64,000 nt of DNA from Candidatus Limnocylindrales bacterium (GCA_035571835.1 DATNBU010000029.1:124001-188000), one strand, 5' to 3'. Counted from the stretch's first letter, positions 36,645 to 47,239 are shown. The notes: a model not told the origin generated them from the letters alone. Numbers and translations are program-made.

Positions 36645-37907
36645 TCAGGAAGCCGGAAGCGCCATCGCGTCGGCTTCGAGGTCGCCGAGCAGCACGGCGG
36701 CGGCGCGCTCGAAGTCGAACATCTCGCGCGCGAGCGAGATCATGTCGTCGTTGGTCACGGCTTCGATCGCCGAGGTGATCTCTTCGAGCTCGATCGGACG
36801 ATCGTAGTACAGAATGTTGCGGCCGATGCGCGACATGCGGCTGTCGGTGGTTTCGAGCGAAAGCGGAATGCTTCCGATGAGCTGCGTCTTGACGCGCTCG
36901 AGCTCGCCGGCTCCGAGCCCCTCGCGCACCATCGAGCGCATCTCCTCGAAAATGAGCTCGTTGACCTCGGCCACGGCGTCGCGGCCGCACGCGGCATAAA
37001 CGCCGGTGTAGCCGATGTCGCGGTACGGGGCCTGGAACGCGTAGACGGTGTACGCTTTGCCGCGCTCCTCGCGAACGCGCTGGAACAGGCGCGAGCTCAT
37101 GCCGCCGCCGAGCGCGGCAATCAGCACTTCGCCGGCTTCGCGGCGCGGGTCGAGCATCGAAAGACCGGGCATCCCGATCGTAAGGTGCGCCTGCTCGATC
37201 TCGCGGCGAACCAGATAAAGGCCCGGACGGATGTCGGGCCGATCCTGGCTGCGCTCGAGCTCTGCGGCGGGCTCGAGCGCCCCGTAGATCTGCCGGCATC
37301 GCGCTACCAGCTCGTCGTGGTCCACCGGGCCGGCGGCCGAGATGATCAGCCGGTTCGGCTTCCGGAAATCACGAAGGAACCCGAGGATGTCGTCGCGATT
37401 GATCCGCTCGACGCTCGCGATCGAGCCGGCAACCGGCCATCCGAGCCGGTGTCCCGGCCAGTAGCATTCGAGAAGATGATCGTGCGAGTACTCTTCCGGA
37501 TCGTCCTCGACGTCGAGGATCTCCTGGATGATGACTTCGCGCTCGAGCTCGAGGTCTTCGTTGCGCGGCTCGGCGTGCAGCACGAGGTCGGACAGCACGT
37601 CGAGCGCGGTCATCGCCTCGCCGGCAAGGACGCGTGCGTGGTAGCACGTACATTCCTTGTCGGTGAAGGCATCGATGGAGCCGCCCCGACGCTCGATCTC
37701 CTCGGCGATCTGCCGCGCCGAGCGGCGCGGCGTGCCCTTGAAGAGCAGGTGCTCGACGAAGTGCGCGACGCCGACGATCCGTTCGTCCTCGAAGCTCGCG
37801 CTCGTGTCGGCCCAGACCCCGATCGAAACCGATGGAACGTCTCGCACCGTCTCGGTAACGACGCGCACGCCGTTCTCGAGACGTGTCGAGCGCAGCAGTG
37901 GGTTCAA
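36645..37907 (-). CDS. M16 family zinc metallopeptidase, processing-protease-like (420 aa)
   Basis: TTG 37907 is used, because no other start precedes [20 protein letters not shown] and ggagag lies upstream. The inverted zinc motif HFVEH (His49-Glu52-His53) is in [20 protein letters not shown], with the third ligand in [12 protein letters not shown] (about Glu129). The C-half has the inactive-domain pattern [20 protein letters not shown]. Related to mitochondrial processing peptidase beta and Bacillus YmxG, which is also encoded next to pnp. The upstream space to pnp is made of a short repeat. Confidence 0.92.
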   Translation of the reverse strand: MNPLLRSTRLENGVRVVTETVRDVPSVSIGVWADTSASFEDERIVGVAHFVEHLLFKGTPRRSARQIAEEIERRGGSIDAFTDKECTCYHARVLAGEAMTALDVLSDLVLHAEPRNEDLELEREVIIQEILDVEDDPEEYSHDHLLECYWPGHRLGWPVAGSIASVERINRDDILGFLRDFRKPNRLIISAAGPVDHDELVARCRQIYGALEPAAELERSQDRPDIRPGLYLVRREIEQAHLTIGMPGLSMLDPRREAGEVLIAALGGGMSSRLFQRVREERGKAYTVYAFQAPYRDIGYTGVYAACGRDAVAEVNELIFEEMRSMVREGLGAGELERVKTQLIGSIPLSLETTDSRMSRIGRNILYYDRPIELEEITSAIEAVTNDDMISLAREMFDFERAAAVLLGDLEADAMALPAS

Positions 37908-37998
37908 GCGCTCTCTCCCATTGTTCGCTCGCTCAAGCGCTGTCCCTTTCGACGTTCGCTCAAGCGCTCTCGGCCCATCTCACGTTCGCTCAAGCGCT
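37903..37998. repeat. Four copies of tcaagcgct at 27-30 bp spacing between pnp and the M16 gene
   Basis: Copies lie near 37905, 37933, 37960 and 37990. Three also share gttcgc before the core. The first contains the TTG start of the M16 gene and the last the TGA stop of pnp, so the 82-nt junction is built wholly of this repeat. Confidence 0.7.
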
Positions 37999-40098
37999 CT
38001 CTCTTTCGGCAGCGCCGCCCTGTTCGCGGCGGGCTTCCTTGAGGCTCAGGCGGATCTTGCCCTGGCGATCGACCTCGAGAACCTTGACCGGGATCTTGTC
38101 GCCTTCCTTCAGGAACTCGCGCACGCTCTCGACGCGCTTGTCGTCGATCTGCGAGATGTGCAGGAGGCCGTCGGTGCCCGGGAGGATCTCGACGAACGCT
38201 CCGAAGTCCGCAATGCGGCGCACGGTTCCGTTGTAGATGCGGCCAACCTCGGGGCTCGCGCAGATGCCCTGGATGATGTCGAGCGCCTGGCGCATCGCGA
38301 CGCCGTCGGACGAAGCCACCAGCACGGTGCCGTCGTCGGACACGTCGATCTTGCAGCCGGTCTGCTCGACGATCCCGCGGATGACCTTTCCACCCGGTCC
38401 GATGAGGTCGCGGATCTTGTCGGGGTGAATGCGGACGGTCTCGATGCGCGGCGCGTGCTGCGACATCTCGCCGCGCGGCGCGGCCAGGCCCTTCTCCATC
38501 TCCGACAGCACGTGCAGGCGGGCGGTGCGCGCCTTGTAGAGCGCGTCGCGCATGACCTCGCGCGGAATGCCGGCGATCTTGATGTCCATCTGGACGGCGG
38601 TCACGCCGGTCTTGGTCCCGGCAACCTTGAAGTCCATGTCGCCGAGGTGATCCTCGTCGCCGAGGATGTCGGTCAGCACGCTGAACTTGCCGTCTTCGGC
38701 GATCAGGCCCATCGCGACGCCCGCGACCGCAGCCTTGATCGGAACTCCGGCGTCCATCAGCGACAGCGACGCGCCGCAGACGGTCGCCATCGACGATGAA
38801 CCGTTCGACTCGGTGATCTCCGAGACGACGCGCATCGTGTACGGGAAGTCTTCGAGCGCCGGCAGCACCGGCAGAATCGCCCGTTCGGCGAGCGCGCCGT
38901 GGCCGATTTCGCGGCGGCCGGCCGAGCGCAGCATCTTCACCTCGCCGACGCTGTACGGCGGGAAGTTGTAGTGCAGCATGAAGCGCTTCTTGACGTCGCC
39001 GAGCAGCGCATCGATGCGCTGCGCATCGGCGGAGGTGCCGAGCGTCGCGACGACGATCGCCTGCGTCTCGCCGCGCGTGAACAGCGCGCTGCCGTGCGTG
39101 CGCGGCAGAATGCCGGTCTCGACCGCGATCGGCCGGACCACGTCGAGCGTACGGCCGTCGACGCGCTTGCCCTTGGCCACGATGTCGCCGCGGACGATGT
39201 CTTCCTTGACCCGTGAGTAGGCGCGCGAGACTTCGCTGCCGAAGGCCGCGAGGTCGTCTGGCACCGCAGCCTTGAACTCCGCCTTGGCGACGTTCAGGTT
39301 CGCGTAGCGCTCGAGCTTGTCGGTAAACGAGTACGCCTTGCGCAGCGGCGCTTCGGCGAGCTCGCGGACGCGCCGCAGCACGTCGTCCGAGATCGTCGGT
39401 GCGACGAACTCGCGCTTGGTCTTTCCGGCCAGGCTGCGCAGCTCGTCCTGCATCTTGCAGATCGGGATGATCGCGTCGGCTCCGAAGTAGAGCGCTTCGA
39501 GCAGCTCGTCTTCCGGAATCTGCACGCCGCCGCCTTCGACCATGACGATGCTGTCGCTCTTGGCGGCGATCAGGATGTTGATGTCGCTCGTCTCGAGATC
39601 GTCGAGCGACGGATTGACGATCAGCTTGCCGCCGACGCGCCCGACGCGCACGGCGCCGACCGGTCCGTCGAACGGGACGTCCGAGATGTGAAACGCCGCC
39701 GATGCGCCGATCAGGCTGATGGCGTCCGGCGCACCGGCGCGGTCGGCCGACAGCACCGTCGCGATCAGCTGCGTCTCATACATGTATCCTTCGGGGAACA
39801 GCGGACGGATCGGCCGATCGATGCAGCGGCAGATCAGGATCTCGTCCGCGCCCTGGCGACCTTCACGCTTGAAAAATCCGCCCGGGATCTTGCCGGCCGC
39901 GAACGCCTTTTCCTGGTACTCGACCGTGAGCGGGAAAAAATCCTGGCCTTCGCGCATCGAATGCGCGGAGACCGCGGTGACGAGAACGACCGTGTCGTTG
40001 TAAGTGACGACGACGGCGCCGTCGGCTTGCTTGGCGATTCGGCCGGTTTCGAGCGAAAGCCTGCGGCCTCCGACTTCGAGGGCTACTTCATGCCTCAT
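37990..40098 (-). CDS. pnp: Polynucleotide phosphorylase (702 aa)
   Basis: ATG 40098 has aggagaag 7 nt upstream, inside a hairpin. Two RNase PH domains are seen (AGKIPGGFFKREGRQGADEI; second with FTRGETQAIVVATLGT, FMLHYNFPPYSVGE and GRREIGHGALAERAI), then the active-site aspartate region (DHLGDMDFKVAGT), a KH domain with GPGG (DKIRDLIGPGGKVIRGI) and an S1 domain (YNGTVRRIADFGAFVEILPG). It degrades RNA from the 3' end by phosphorolysis in the degradosome. Its position after rpsO is the classical one. Confidence 0.97.
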   Translation of the reverse strand: MRHEVALEVGGRRLSLETGRIAKQADGAVVVTYNDTVVLVTAVSAHSMREGQDFFPLTVEYQEKAFAAGKIPGGFFKREGRQGADEILICRCIDRPIRPLFPEGYMYETQLIATVLSADRAGAPDAISLIGASAAFHISDVPFDGPVGAVRVGRVGGKLIVNPSLDDLETSDINILIAAKSDSIVMVEGGGVQIPEDELLEALYFGADAIIPICKMQDELRSLAGKTKREFVAPTISDDVLRRVRELAEAPLRKAYSFTDKLERYANLNVAKAEFKAAVPDDLAAFGSEVSRAYSRVKEDIVRGDIVAKGKRVDGRTLDVVRPIAVETGILPRTHGSALFTRGETQAIVVATLGTSADAQRIDALLGDVKKRFMLHYNFPPYSVGEVKMLRSAGRREIGHGALAERAILPVLPALEDFPYTMRVVSEITESNGSSSMATVCGASLSLMDAGVPIKAAVAGVAMGLIAEDGKFSVLTDILGDEDHLGDMDFKVAGTKTGVTAVQMDIKIAGIPREVMRDALYKARTARLHVLSEMEKGLAAPRGEMSQHAPRIETVRIHPDKIRDLIGPGGKVIRGIVEQTGCKIDVSDDGTVLVASSDGVAMRQALDIIQGICASPEVGRIYNGTVRRIADFGAFVEILPGTDGLLHISQIDDKRVESVREFLKEGDKIPVKVLEVDRQGKIRLSLKEARREQGGAAERESA

Positions 40099-40105
40099 GG
40101 GTAAT

Positions 40106-40139
40106 CTTCTCCTAACCTTCCAGATTGTGGTTGGAGAAG
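40106..40139 (-). promoter_or_regulatory. pnp leader hairpin sequestering the Shine-Dalgarno
   Basis: On the minus strand cttctccaacc pairs with ggttaggagaag (one bulged A) over an 11-nt loop. The 3' arm contains the pnp ribosome site aggagaag. Escherichia coli pnp is autoregulated through a leader hairpin cut by RNase III; a similar control is inferred here. Confidence 0.6.
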
Positions 40140-40164
40140 AGGTGTATGGACGGGGCGATTCGGC

Positions 40165-40443
40165 CTATTTGCGGATACCCAGACGTTCGAGCAGCGACGC
40201 GTAGACCGCGTGATCCGTTCTCTTGATGTAATCAAGAAGCCGGCGGCGCTGGCTCACCATCTTGAGCAACCCACGGCGCGAGTGATGATCCTTGGTGTGG
40301 ATCTTGAAATGCTCAGTGAGGTGCGCGATGCGCTTGCTCAAAAGAGCGATCTGCACTTCGGGCGAGCCAGAGTCACTGTCATGCCTTTGGTAGGCAGACA
40401 CGATCTCTTTCTTCGCTTGGTTTTCTTCGGGACTTGCTGTCAC
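40165..40443 (-). CDS. rpsO: 30S ribosomal protein S15 (92 aa)
   Basis: GTG 40443 overlaps the truB stop as GTGA, and gives the usual length. Sequence matches S15 throughout: [59 protein letters not shown] and [12 protein letters not shown]. It binds 16S rRNA in the platform. Confidence 0.96.
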   Translation of the reverse strand: MTASPEENQAKKEIVSAYQRHDSDSGSPEVQIALLSKRIAHLTEHFKIHTKDHHSRRGLLKMVSQRRRLLDYIKRTDHAVYASLLERLGIRK

Positions 40444-41450
40444 GACGATTCGCTTCGTTCCTTTTCCTCTTCTTCCGTTTGCGAGACAGCGGGAGGTAAC
40501 ATGGACGTCTCGTGAGGGCAAGGCGCGCCACCCTCCGGCGCACGGGCGAAAACCCGCTCGAGAATCCACAGCGGTCCCTGACTGGCCGCGACCGCGACCA
40601 GCTCGCTTCCCGCAAGAATCCGCAGTTTTTCCCCGTCCTGCCCCGGTGCGATCCGCAGGAGCGGGCCCTGGCGCCCGAGACGAAGCTCCTCGGCCCCTGC
40701 CCGGCCGACCTCGACCGCTCGCATGTGCGGCAGCGCGTCGGACATCGATATGACGGCCCCGGCGCCCCGCACGCTGCCGCCGGCCTGCTCGAGCTCGGCA
40801 AGCGGCACCGCCTCTTCGATACGCAAGTGCGCGACGCGTGTGCGGCGCAGCGATTCCAGGATGGCGCCGCAGCCGAGCATCTCGCCGAGGTCGCGCGCAA
40901 GGCTGCGAACGTAGAAGCCCTTCGAACAGTCGATGACGACCGATACCCGGTTCGCGCTTTCGCGGCGCAGCTCGCAGCGATCGACGCGCACCGGCCTCGG
41001 CTCGAGCACCGGAGCTTCACCGCGGCGCGCGAGCTCGTACATCGGCCGTCCGCCGAGCTTGATCGCAGAGAACGCGGGCGGCGTCTGCAGCTTCGCTTCG
41101 CGCAGCTGCTGCGCGAGGCCGGACAGCAATGCATCGTCGATCGGCGGGACGGGATCGGTGCCGATGACCATTCCCGTGCGATCGAACGTGTCGGTGCGAA
41201 GGCCGAGCCGGATCACGCCTTCGTAAGTCTTGTCGGCGTCGGTCAGGTACGCGGCGAGCTTGGTGCCTTCTCCGAGGCCGAGCGGAAGAAGCCCGGTCGC
41301 AAACGGATCGAGCGTTCCGGTGTGGCCGGCCTTGACGCCGTCGAAGACGCGGCGCACGCGCGCGACCACGGCCGCCGAGCTGATGCCGGCCGGCTTGTCG
41401 ACGAGCAGGAGTCCGTTCGGACCTGCGACGTTGCGGCTTCGTTTCGACAT
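40440..41450 (-). CDS. truB: tRNA pseudouridine-55 synthase (336 aa)
   Basis: ATG 41450 overlaps the rbfA stop by one base (TGATG). Catalytic Asp in [20 protein letters not shown] (GTLDPFATG), with [12 protein letters not shown] and [20 protein letters not shown] typical of TruB. A C-terminal extension includes a PUA-like region and an acidic tail ([13 protein letters not shown]). It makes pseudouridine in the T loop of tRNAs. Confidence 0.95.
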   Translation of the reverse strand: MSKRSRNVAGPNGLLLVDKPAGISSAAVVARVRRVFDGVKAGHTGTLDPFATGLLPLGLGEGTKLAAYLTDADKTYEGVIRLGLRTDTFDRTGMVIGTDPVPPIDDALLSGLAQQLREAKLQTPPAFSAIKLGGRPMYELARRGEAPVLEPRPVRVDRCELRRESANRVSVVIDCSKGFYVRSLARDLGEMLGCGAILESLRRTRVAHLRIEEAVPLAELEQAGGSVRGAGAVISMSDALPHMRAVEVGRAGAEELRLGRQGPLLRIAPGQDGEKLRILAGSELVAVAASQGPLWILERVFARAPEGGAPCPHETSMLPPAVSQTEEEEKERSESS

Positions 41451-41860
41451 CAGGAGTCTTCCTCCGTGTCGAGTTCGGATTCGCGCGGATCGTCCGAAGG
41501 CTCGCCGGCGGCCGCGTGCCCTTCGCCTTCGCGCAGCAGCTTGTCGATTCGCTCGGCCGTGCGCAGCGATTCATCGAATTCGAAGTGCAGCGACGGCGCG
41601 TAGCGAAGCGCGAGGCGATGCGAGACTTCGCGGCGCAGGTAGCCCGACGCCGCCTTGAGTCCTTCGCGAGCGGCAGCAATCGCCGCGTCGTCACCGAACA
41701 CCGAATAGAACACTCGCACGTTGCGGAGGTCGTCGCTCGCGGTGGCCGACGTGAACGTGATGCCGGCCAGCCGCGGATCGCCGACCCCGGAGCTCGCCGC
41801 CGCAGCCAGTGCCTGAACGACCTGGCGACCGACGCGCTCTGCTCTTCTTCCTGCGGCCAT
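41450..41860 (-). CDS. rbfA: Ribosome-binding factor A (136 aa)
   Basis: ATG 41860. KH-like core with GVGDPRLAGITFTSATASDD, LRNVRVFYSVFGDD and the C-terminal RYAPSLHFEFDESLRTAERI pattern. An acidic tail (DDPRESELDTEEDS) extends beyond the family norm. It helps mature the 16S rRNA 5' end. Confidence 0.93.
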   Translation of the reverse strand: MAAGRRAERVGRQVVQALAAAASSGVGDPRLAGITFTSATASDDLRNVRVFYSVFGDDAAIAAAREGLKAASGYLRREVSHRLALRYAPSLHFEFDESLRTAERIDKLLREGEGHAAAGEPSDDPRESELDTEEDS

Positions 41861-41870
41861 GATGAATTGG

Positions 41871-42158
41871 TCAGTAGTTGCTGAACTCGTACGTTTCGCG
41901 GCCCGGCTCGGCGAGACCGAGCGATTCGATGAACTCGGAGACCTCCCGCAGGCAGCGGTCCACGTGGTCGCGCTCGTTGCCGATCTGAGCGACGCCGAGC
42001 ACGATCGTCTGCCACGTGTCCTGCTCGTCGACCTCGGCCACCGACACGTTGAACTTCGCCTGCACGCGCGCCTTGATCGACCGCAGCACGGCGCGCTTGC
42101 CCTTGAGCGAATGGTTCTCGGGCAGATACAGCGTCAGCCGCAGGATTCCGACGACCAC
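41871..42158 (-). CDS. DUF503 (YlxP-like) protein (95 aa)
   Basis: ATG 42158. The sequence LRLTLYLPENHSLKGKRAVL, SIKARVQAKFNVSVAEVDEQ and DTWQTIVLGVAQIGNERDHV is the standard DUF503 pattern. The family is nearly always found between infB and rbfA; it is small, ferredoxin-like and of unknown function. It lies 10 nt upstream of rbfA. Confidence 0.9.
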   Translation of the reverse strand: MVVGILRLTLYLPENHSLKGKRAVLRSIKARVQAKFNVSVAEVDEQDTWQTIVLGVAQIGNERDHVDRCLREVSEFIESLGLAEPGRETYEFSNY

Positions 42159-42201
42159 GTGCGTCCAGGAAGGGTTACGAGAAACCGCCTGCGGCGGCGG
42201 C

Positions 42202-44904
42202 TCAGGCCCTGGCCGTTTCGAGCTTCGGTGACGCGAGCGTGCGCTTGATCTCGTCGACGCGGTAACACTCGATCAGGTCGCCGACCTTGACGTCGTTGAA
42301 CCGCTCGAGCCCGATGCCGCACTCGTAGCCGGCCTGCACTTCGCGCGCATCGTCCTTGAACCGGCGCAGGCTTCCGAGCCGGCCCGTGTAGACGACGCGA
42401 CCGTCGCGCACGATGCGGCACTGGTGCGCACGCGTGATCGTACCGTCGATGACGTAGCAGCCCGCGATCGTTCCACCGGGAACCGTGAACGTGTTGCGCA
42501 CTTCCGCGCGGCCTTCGTAGACTTCCTTCTGCTCGGGAGCGAGCAGGCCTTCGAGCGCAGACTTCACCTCATCGATGAGCTCGTAGATGACCGTGTGCGT
42601 ACGCAGATCGACGCCTTCGCGCTCGGCCAGCTGGCGCGCCTTTCCTTCGGGGCGCACGTGGAAGCCGACGATGATCGCGTTCGACGCCATTGCGAGCTGC
42701 ACGTCGGACTCGTTGATGGCTCCGACGCCGCCGTGGATCACACGCAGGGTCACTTCGTCGTTGGAGAGCTTTTCGAGCGCATTGCGGATCGCTTCGACCG
42801 AGCCGTCCACATCGGCCTTGATCACGATGCTGAGCTCGAGATTTTCCACCGTACCGGCCAGACGCTTCTGGAGGTCTTCGAGAGACATGCGCGTGGTCGT
42901 CGACATCGACGACTTGCGCGTGGTCTCGCGGCGGAATTCGGCGACCTGAGCCGCCTTGGACGGATCCTCGACGACCACGAATGGATCGCCGGCCGAAGGC
43001 ACGCCGTCCAGACCGATGATCTCGACCGGCGTCGAAGGGCCCGCGATCTTGACCGGATGTCCCGCGTGGTCGTTCATCGCGCGTACGCGACCGACGATCT
43101 CACCGCAGACGAAATGGTCGCCGTGCTTGAGCTCGCCCTTCTGCACGAGAACGGTCGCAACCGGTCCGCGGCCGCGATCGAGCCGCGACTCGACGACGGT
43201 GCCGACCGCGCGCGCATCGATCGGCGCCCGCAGGTCGAGGATTTCGGCCTGAAGCGAAATCGCCTCGAGCAGCTCGTCGATGCCGGTGCGCTTGAGCGCC
43301 GAAACCTCGAGGAACTGCGTCTGGCCGCCCCACTCTTCGGGCTGGACGCCGTACTCGGTCAGCTGCTGCTTGATGCGGTCGCTGTTGGCGTCGGGCTTGT
43401 CGATCTTGTTGACGGCCACGATGATCGGCACGTCGGCAGCCTTCGCATGATTTACCGCTTCGATCGTCTGCGGCATCACGCCGTCGTCGGCCGCAACCAC
43501 CAGCACCACGAGATCGGTAATTCCCGCTCCGCGCGAACGCATCGCGGTGAATGCGGCGTGACCCGGCGTATCGAGGAAACAGATCGGTCCGATCTTGGAC
43601 TGGACCATGTACGCGCCGATGTGCTGCGTAATGCCGCCGGACTCGCCGGCGACGACGTTGGTCTGGCGGATCGCGTCGAGCAGCGACGTCTTGCCGTGGT
43701 CGACGTGTCCCATGACGGTGACCACGGGAGGCCGCGGCTCGCCCTCGTTCTCTTCTTCCCCGGTCGTGCCGAGGTCGAGAAGCTCGTCGACGTTCATCGC
43801 GGTGTTCTCGAGCGTATAGCCGAACTCTTCGGCCACCAGCGTCGCGGTGTCGATGTCGAGCACGTCGTTGACGGTCTTCATTGCGCCGAGGCGCATCAGC
43901 GTGCCGAGCACTTCGCCGACCTTGACGCCCATCGTGCGGGCGAGCTCGGCGGCCGTCGTGCTCTCGTTGACGCGCACCACGCGCTTGCTCGCCTTGGGAA
44001 CCGTAAGCTCGGTCTTTCGAAGCTTCTGGCCCGGCGAAGCCTTCTTCTTGCGCGGGCGAACCTGGTGCGCGCGCTCGAGTGCGTCGAAGAGGTCTTCCTT
44101 GCGGACGACCTTGCGCTTTTTCTTGCGGCTACGGTCGGCGTCGGCGGCTTCGCCTTCCTTTGCGGGCTTGTCGGCTGTTCCCGGCGCTGCGGGTGCAGCG
44201 GCGGTCTTGGCCGGCACCGGCTTGCGCGTAAGGTCGATGCGTCCGAGCACGCGCGGTCCGGTGCGCTTTGCCGCGACTTCCGGTGTGCCGTCGGCGACGG
44301 CAGGAGCAGGTACGACTTCTTCGCGCTTGAGCAGCACGTCGCTGTACGCGTCGGTGATCCGCTGGGCCTCGTCCGCCGAGACCTTGTCGGAGAATTCCTC
44401 CTCGTCCTCGCTTGCCGGAGCCGGCTCGACCACTTCCTGCGCAGGGCGCGCGGTCGCCGGCTTGGCGGCAGCCTTTCGTGCTTCGATGGCCGCGGATTCG
44501 CTCTCGATGGCTTCGGGCGGCGGTGTCGCCGTAACCGCCTCGACCGGCGGCGGAAGCGGAGCTTCGGGTTCCGGCAGATCGGCGGCGAGATCCGCGCCGT
44601 CGGTGAACGCTGCCGACGAGATCGTGCCGAGCGGCCCGGTGACCGCGGCGTAACCGAACGGGCTCGGGTCGAAGAGCGCGAGGGTTTCCGGATCCACGTC
44701 GACCATCGTCGATACGCGCCGGTCGCCGATCGACAGCGACGATGCTGCAGGAGCGGCCGGAGGCGGTCCGTCCTCGACGCGCTTGCGAACGCGGCGAATC
44801 ACCACCGACGGTGCGGCGACGGTCTTTGCTGCTGCAGCGCCTTTGGCTGCCGGTGCCGCCGCGCGTGCGGTGGCCTTTCCTGTCCCGATTCGAGTCTCTG
44901 CCAT
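42202..44904 (-). CDS. infB: Translation initiation factor IF-2 (900 aa)
   Basis: ATG 44904 ([20 protein letters not shown]) is preferred to the much longer open frame, which overlaps ylxR. Residues 1-330 are a low-complexity Ala/Pro/Glu and basic N-domain, then the IF2-N module ([18 protein letters not shown]). The GTPase begins at about 398 with [13 protein letters not shown] (G1), followed by [11 protein letters not shown] (G3) and NKIDKPDA (G4). The C2 domain includes [20 protein letters not shown]. It loads initiator tRNA on the 30S subunit. Confidence 0.97.
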   Translation of the reverse strand: MAETRIGTGKATARAAAPAAKGAAAAKTVAAPSVVIRRVRKRVEDGPPPAAPAASSLSIGDRRVSTMVDVDPETLALFDPSPFGYAAVTGPLGTISSAAFTDGADLAADLPEPEAPLPPPVEAVTATPPPEAIESESAAIEARKAAAKPATARPAQEVVEPAPASEDEEEFSDKVSADEAQRITDAYSDVLLKREEVVPAPAVADGTPEVAAKRTGPRVLGRIDLTRKPVPAKTAAAPAAPGTADKPAKEGEAADADRSRKKKRKVVRKEDLFDALERAHQVRPRKKKASPGQKLRKTELTVPKASKRVVRVNESTTAAELARTMGVKVGEVLGTLMRLGAMKTVNDVLDIDTATLVAEEFGYTLENTAMNVDELLDLGTTGEEENEGEPRPPVVTVMGHVDHGKTSLLDAIRQTNVVAGESGGITQHIGAYMVQSKIGPICFLDTPGHAAFTAMRSRGAGITDLVVLVVAADDGVMPQTIEAVNHAKAADVPIIVAVNKIDKPDANSDRIKQQLTEYGVQPEEWGGQTQFLEVSALKRTGIDELLEAISLQAEILDLRAPIDARAVGTVVESRLDRGRGPVATVLVQKGELKHGDHFVCGEIVGRVRAMNDHAGHPVKIAGPSTPVEIIGLDGVPSAGDPFVVVEDPSKAAQVAEFRRETTRKSSMSTTTRMSLEDLQKRLAGTVENLELSIVIKADVDGSVEAIRNALEKLSNDEVTLRVIHGGVGAINESDVQLAMASNAIIVGFHVRPEGKARQLAEREGVDLRTHTVIYELIDEVKSALEGLLAPEQKEVYEGRAEVRNTFTVPGGTIAGCYVIDGTITRAHQCRIVRDGRVVYTGRLGSLRRFKDDAREVQAGYECGIGLERFNDVKVGDLIECYRVDEIKRTLASPKLETARA

Positions 44905-44939
44905 ACGTTCGTCTATTCCGTGCCTTCGTTCGTTGTTCG

Positions 44940-45266
44940 TCAGAGAACGGTTCTCGTATCTTTGAGCGCGTCCGGTGCATGTTGCGGCGTCATTCGGCTG
45001 CGCGCCGCCAGCGACTCGACAAGTTCGAGCCGCATCTGTTTCGAAACGGCCAGGCGAAGCGACTTGCCGAGGCCTTTGCTGCGGACCAGCCCGGAGACGC
45101 AGCCTTCGCGATCGTGGACGTATGCGCTGCGTCCGGTCGGCACTTCGGCCGCCGGTACGATGGACGCACCATCGCGAAGCCGCAGCCGGATCATCGACGC
45201 CTGCGCGTCGCGTGATCCGCAGCCGACGCAGGTTCGCGTCGGGCCGTGTAGCGCTCGTCCCTTCAT
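44940..45266 (-). CDS. ylxR: YlxR/DUF448 RNA-binding protein (108 aa)
   Basis: ATG 45266 lies 5 nt past the nusA stop. The signature GPTRTCVGCGSRDAQASMIR, GRSAYVHDREGCV and KSLRL is that of the YlxR (DUF448) family encoded between nusA and infB. A divergent C-terminal tail follows. A nucleoid or RNA-binding role is reported for relatives. Confidence 0.92.
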   Translation of the reverse strand: MKGRALHGPTRTCVGCGSRDAQASMIRLRLRDGASIVPAAEVPTGRSAYVHDREGCVSGLVRSKGLGKSLRLAVSKQMRLELVESLAARSRMTPQHAPDALKDTRTVL

Positions 45267-45271
45267 TCCGG

Positions 45272-46681
45272 TTACGCCTCGGCGACCTCGGTCGGCTCGG
45301 CAGGCGCCGCAGCGACATCCGCCGCGCCCGCTTCGCTTTCTGCGCTCGCGGCTTCGGCTGCGGCTGCCGCCGCTCGGCTGAGCACGGCTTCGGCGGCCTC
45401 GGAAACCGCGCTCGTGATCCGGTGCACGATCTTTTCGCGGCGCTCGAGGCGGTCGGCGATGCGCGCGGCTTCGATCAGCGGCATCGCCTCTTCGGCCGAG
45501 CACTCGAGAACCTCGGCGATCTCCTCGGGCTTGCTGCCGGCGAGCTCGCCAGCTGACTTGTACCCGTCGGCGAGCAGCAGCTCGGCGCGCAGGTCGCTCA
45601 GGCCTTCGACCCGCCGCAGCGACAGGCGCGACTCGCGCTGCCAGCGCTCGTACTCGCTGTCGCTGTGCACGTCGAGCTTCCAGCGCGTGAGCTTGCCGGC
45701 CAGGCGCACGTTCTGGCCCTTGCGACCGATCGCGAGCGAGAGCTGGTCGTCGGGAACGATCACTTCCATCGAGTGATCCGCCTCGTCGATGACGATGCGC
45801 GAGACCTTCGCGGGCGACAGCGCACGGCAGACGAACTCGGTTTCGTCCGGCGTCCACGGAACGATGTCGATGCGTTCGCCGCGAAGCTCCTGCACGACGG
45901 CCTGAACGCGGCTGCCGCGCATGCCGACGCATGCGCCGACCGGATCGACGTCGCTGTCGTTGGAGACCACCGCGATCTTCGCGCGGCCGCCGGGCTCGCG
46001 CACGACGTCCTTGATCTCGACGATGCCTTCGTAGACTTCGGGAACTTCCTGCTCGAACAGCTTGCTGACGAGCGCCGGATTGGTGCGCGACAGCACGATC
46101 TGCGGCCCGCGTGCGTTCTCGTCGACGCGCAGCACGAGCGCCCGGATGCGGTCGCCCTGGCGGTAGCGCTCGCGCGGAATCTGTTCGCGCTCCGGCAGGA
46201 TCGCGTCCACGTTCGGACGAAGCTGCACGATGAGGTTGCGCTTCTCGAAACGCATCACGACACCCGACTGGATCGTGCCTTCGTGCTGCTTGTATTCGCT
46301 GTAGATCATCGCGCGCTCGTGCTCGCGGACCTTCTGGACGATGTTCTGCTTGGCCGCCTGCGCCGCGATGCGCGAGTCGGGCGGATCGAGCTTGGTCAGG
46401 AGCTCGTCGCCGATCTGGCATTCGGGATCGAACTGGGCGCGCGCCGCAGCGAGGTCGATCTCGGTTGCGGGATTTTCGATTTCACCGACGACCGTCTGGA
46501 TCTTGAACAGCTCGATCTCGCCGGTGATCGTGTCGAACTTCGCTTCGACGTTGATGTCGGCGCCGTGGGTCTTCTTGGCGGCCGACTTCATGGCCTCTTC
46601 GATCGTCTCGATGACAAGGGCACGGTCGATGCCCTTTTCCTTGCTGACCTGATCGATGACCCGGAGAAACTCTGATTGCAT
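45272..46681 (-). CDS. nusA: Transcription termination/antitermination factor NusA (469 aa)
   Basis: ATG 46681. N-domain (FLRVIDQVSKEKGIDRALVI), S1 domain (IQSGVVMRFEKRNLIVQL), two KH domains (VGACVGMRGSRVQAVVQELR; LSLAIGRKGQNVRLAGKLT) and a HhH-type C-region (VEGLSDLRAELLLADGYKSA) are visible. It ends in an Ala/Glu-rich low-complexity tail. Binds RNA polymerase and nut-type RNA. Confidence 0.97.
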   Translation of the reverse strand: MQSEFLRVIDQVSKEKGIDRALVIETIEEAMKSAAKKTHGADINVEAKFDTITGEIELFKIQTVVGEIENPATEIDLAAARAQFDPECQIGDELLTKLDPPDSRIAAQAAKQNIVQKVREHERAMIYSEYKQHEGTIQSGVVMRFEKRNLIVQLRPNVDAILPEREQIPRERYRQGDRIRALVLRVDENARGPQIVLSRTNPALVSKLFEQEVPEVYEGIVEIKDVVREPGGRAKIAVVSNDSDVDPVGACVGMRGSRVQAVVQELRGERIDIVPWTPDETEFVCRALSPAKVSRIVIDEADHSMEVIVPDDQLSLAIGRKGQNVRLAGKLTRWKLDVHSDSEYERWQRESRLSLRRVEGLSDLRAELLLADGYKSAGELAGSKPEEIAEVLECSAEEAMPLIEAARIADRLERREKIVHRITSAVSEAAEAVLSRAAAAAAEAASAESEAGAADVAAAPAEPTEVAEA

Positions 46682-46696
46682 CTTCTTCTTCCTGCC

Positions 46697-47239
46697 TCAG
46701 CGCCGCTTCTTGTTTGCGGGGCTGCGTCCGGTTTTCGCCGACGGCCCCTTGCTTGCGGGACGCCCGGCGCGCGCGGGCTTCTGTTCGAACTCGAACTCGA
46801 GGTTCGCTTTTTCGATCTCGCTCCAGCCGACCCGGACTTCCTCGCCGCCATCCACGGCGACGCGAATCCCGTCGTCGCCGACTTCTTCCAGCCGGCCGAG
46901 CCACGTGCGCCTATCGGCGCCGCCTGGCCGTGCCCGAACCCTGACCTTGCGTCCGAGCACCCGGCGAAAGTGCTCGATCTTCTTGAGCAGCCGGTTCACG
47001 CCCGGCGAGGAAACCTCGAGCATGTAACGGCCGCCCAGGACTTCGTGGGCTTCCAGTCCATCACCGAGGCGGTGGCTGACGGCCTGACAGTCCTCGACAC
47101 TGACCTTGCGATCCTCGTCTGGGCTATCGAGAAGCACCCGGACGAGCGAACCAGCAACCTCGACGTCGAGAACCTCGAGACCCCGCTCGGCAGCGATCGG
47201 CTCCGCGATCGCCAGGATCCTGGAGACGTCTCTGTCCAT
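46697..47239 (-). CDS. rimP: Ribosome maturation factor RimP (180 aa)
   Basis: ATG 47239 has cggag upstream. Sequence: ILAIAEPIAAERGLEVLDVE, VEDCQAVSHRLGDGLEAHEV, YMLEVSSPGVNRLLKKIEHF and GRKVRVRARP are RimP motifs. A basic C-terminal tail (PASKGPSAKTGRSPANKKRR) is added. It is the first gene of the long minus-strand block. Confidence 0.93.
   Translation of the reverse strand: MDRDVSRILAIAEPIAAERGLEVLDVEVAGSLVRVLLDSPDEDRKVSVEDCQAVSHRLGDGLEAHEVLGGRYMLEVSSPGVNRLLKKIEHFRRVLGRKVRVRARPGGADRRTWLGRLEEVGDDGIRVAVDGGEEVRVGWSEIEKANLEFEFEQKPARAGRPASKGPSAKTGRSPANKKRR

Noticed and set aside
44905..45318. Longer IF-2 start upstream of 44904
   Set aside because: It would overlap the whole ylxR gene; the conserved IF-2 start is at 44904.
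42424..45381. 985-codon open frame on the plus strand
   Set aside because: Antisense shadow of infB and ylxR; no domain or start signals.
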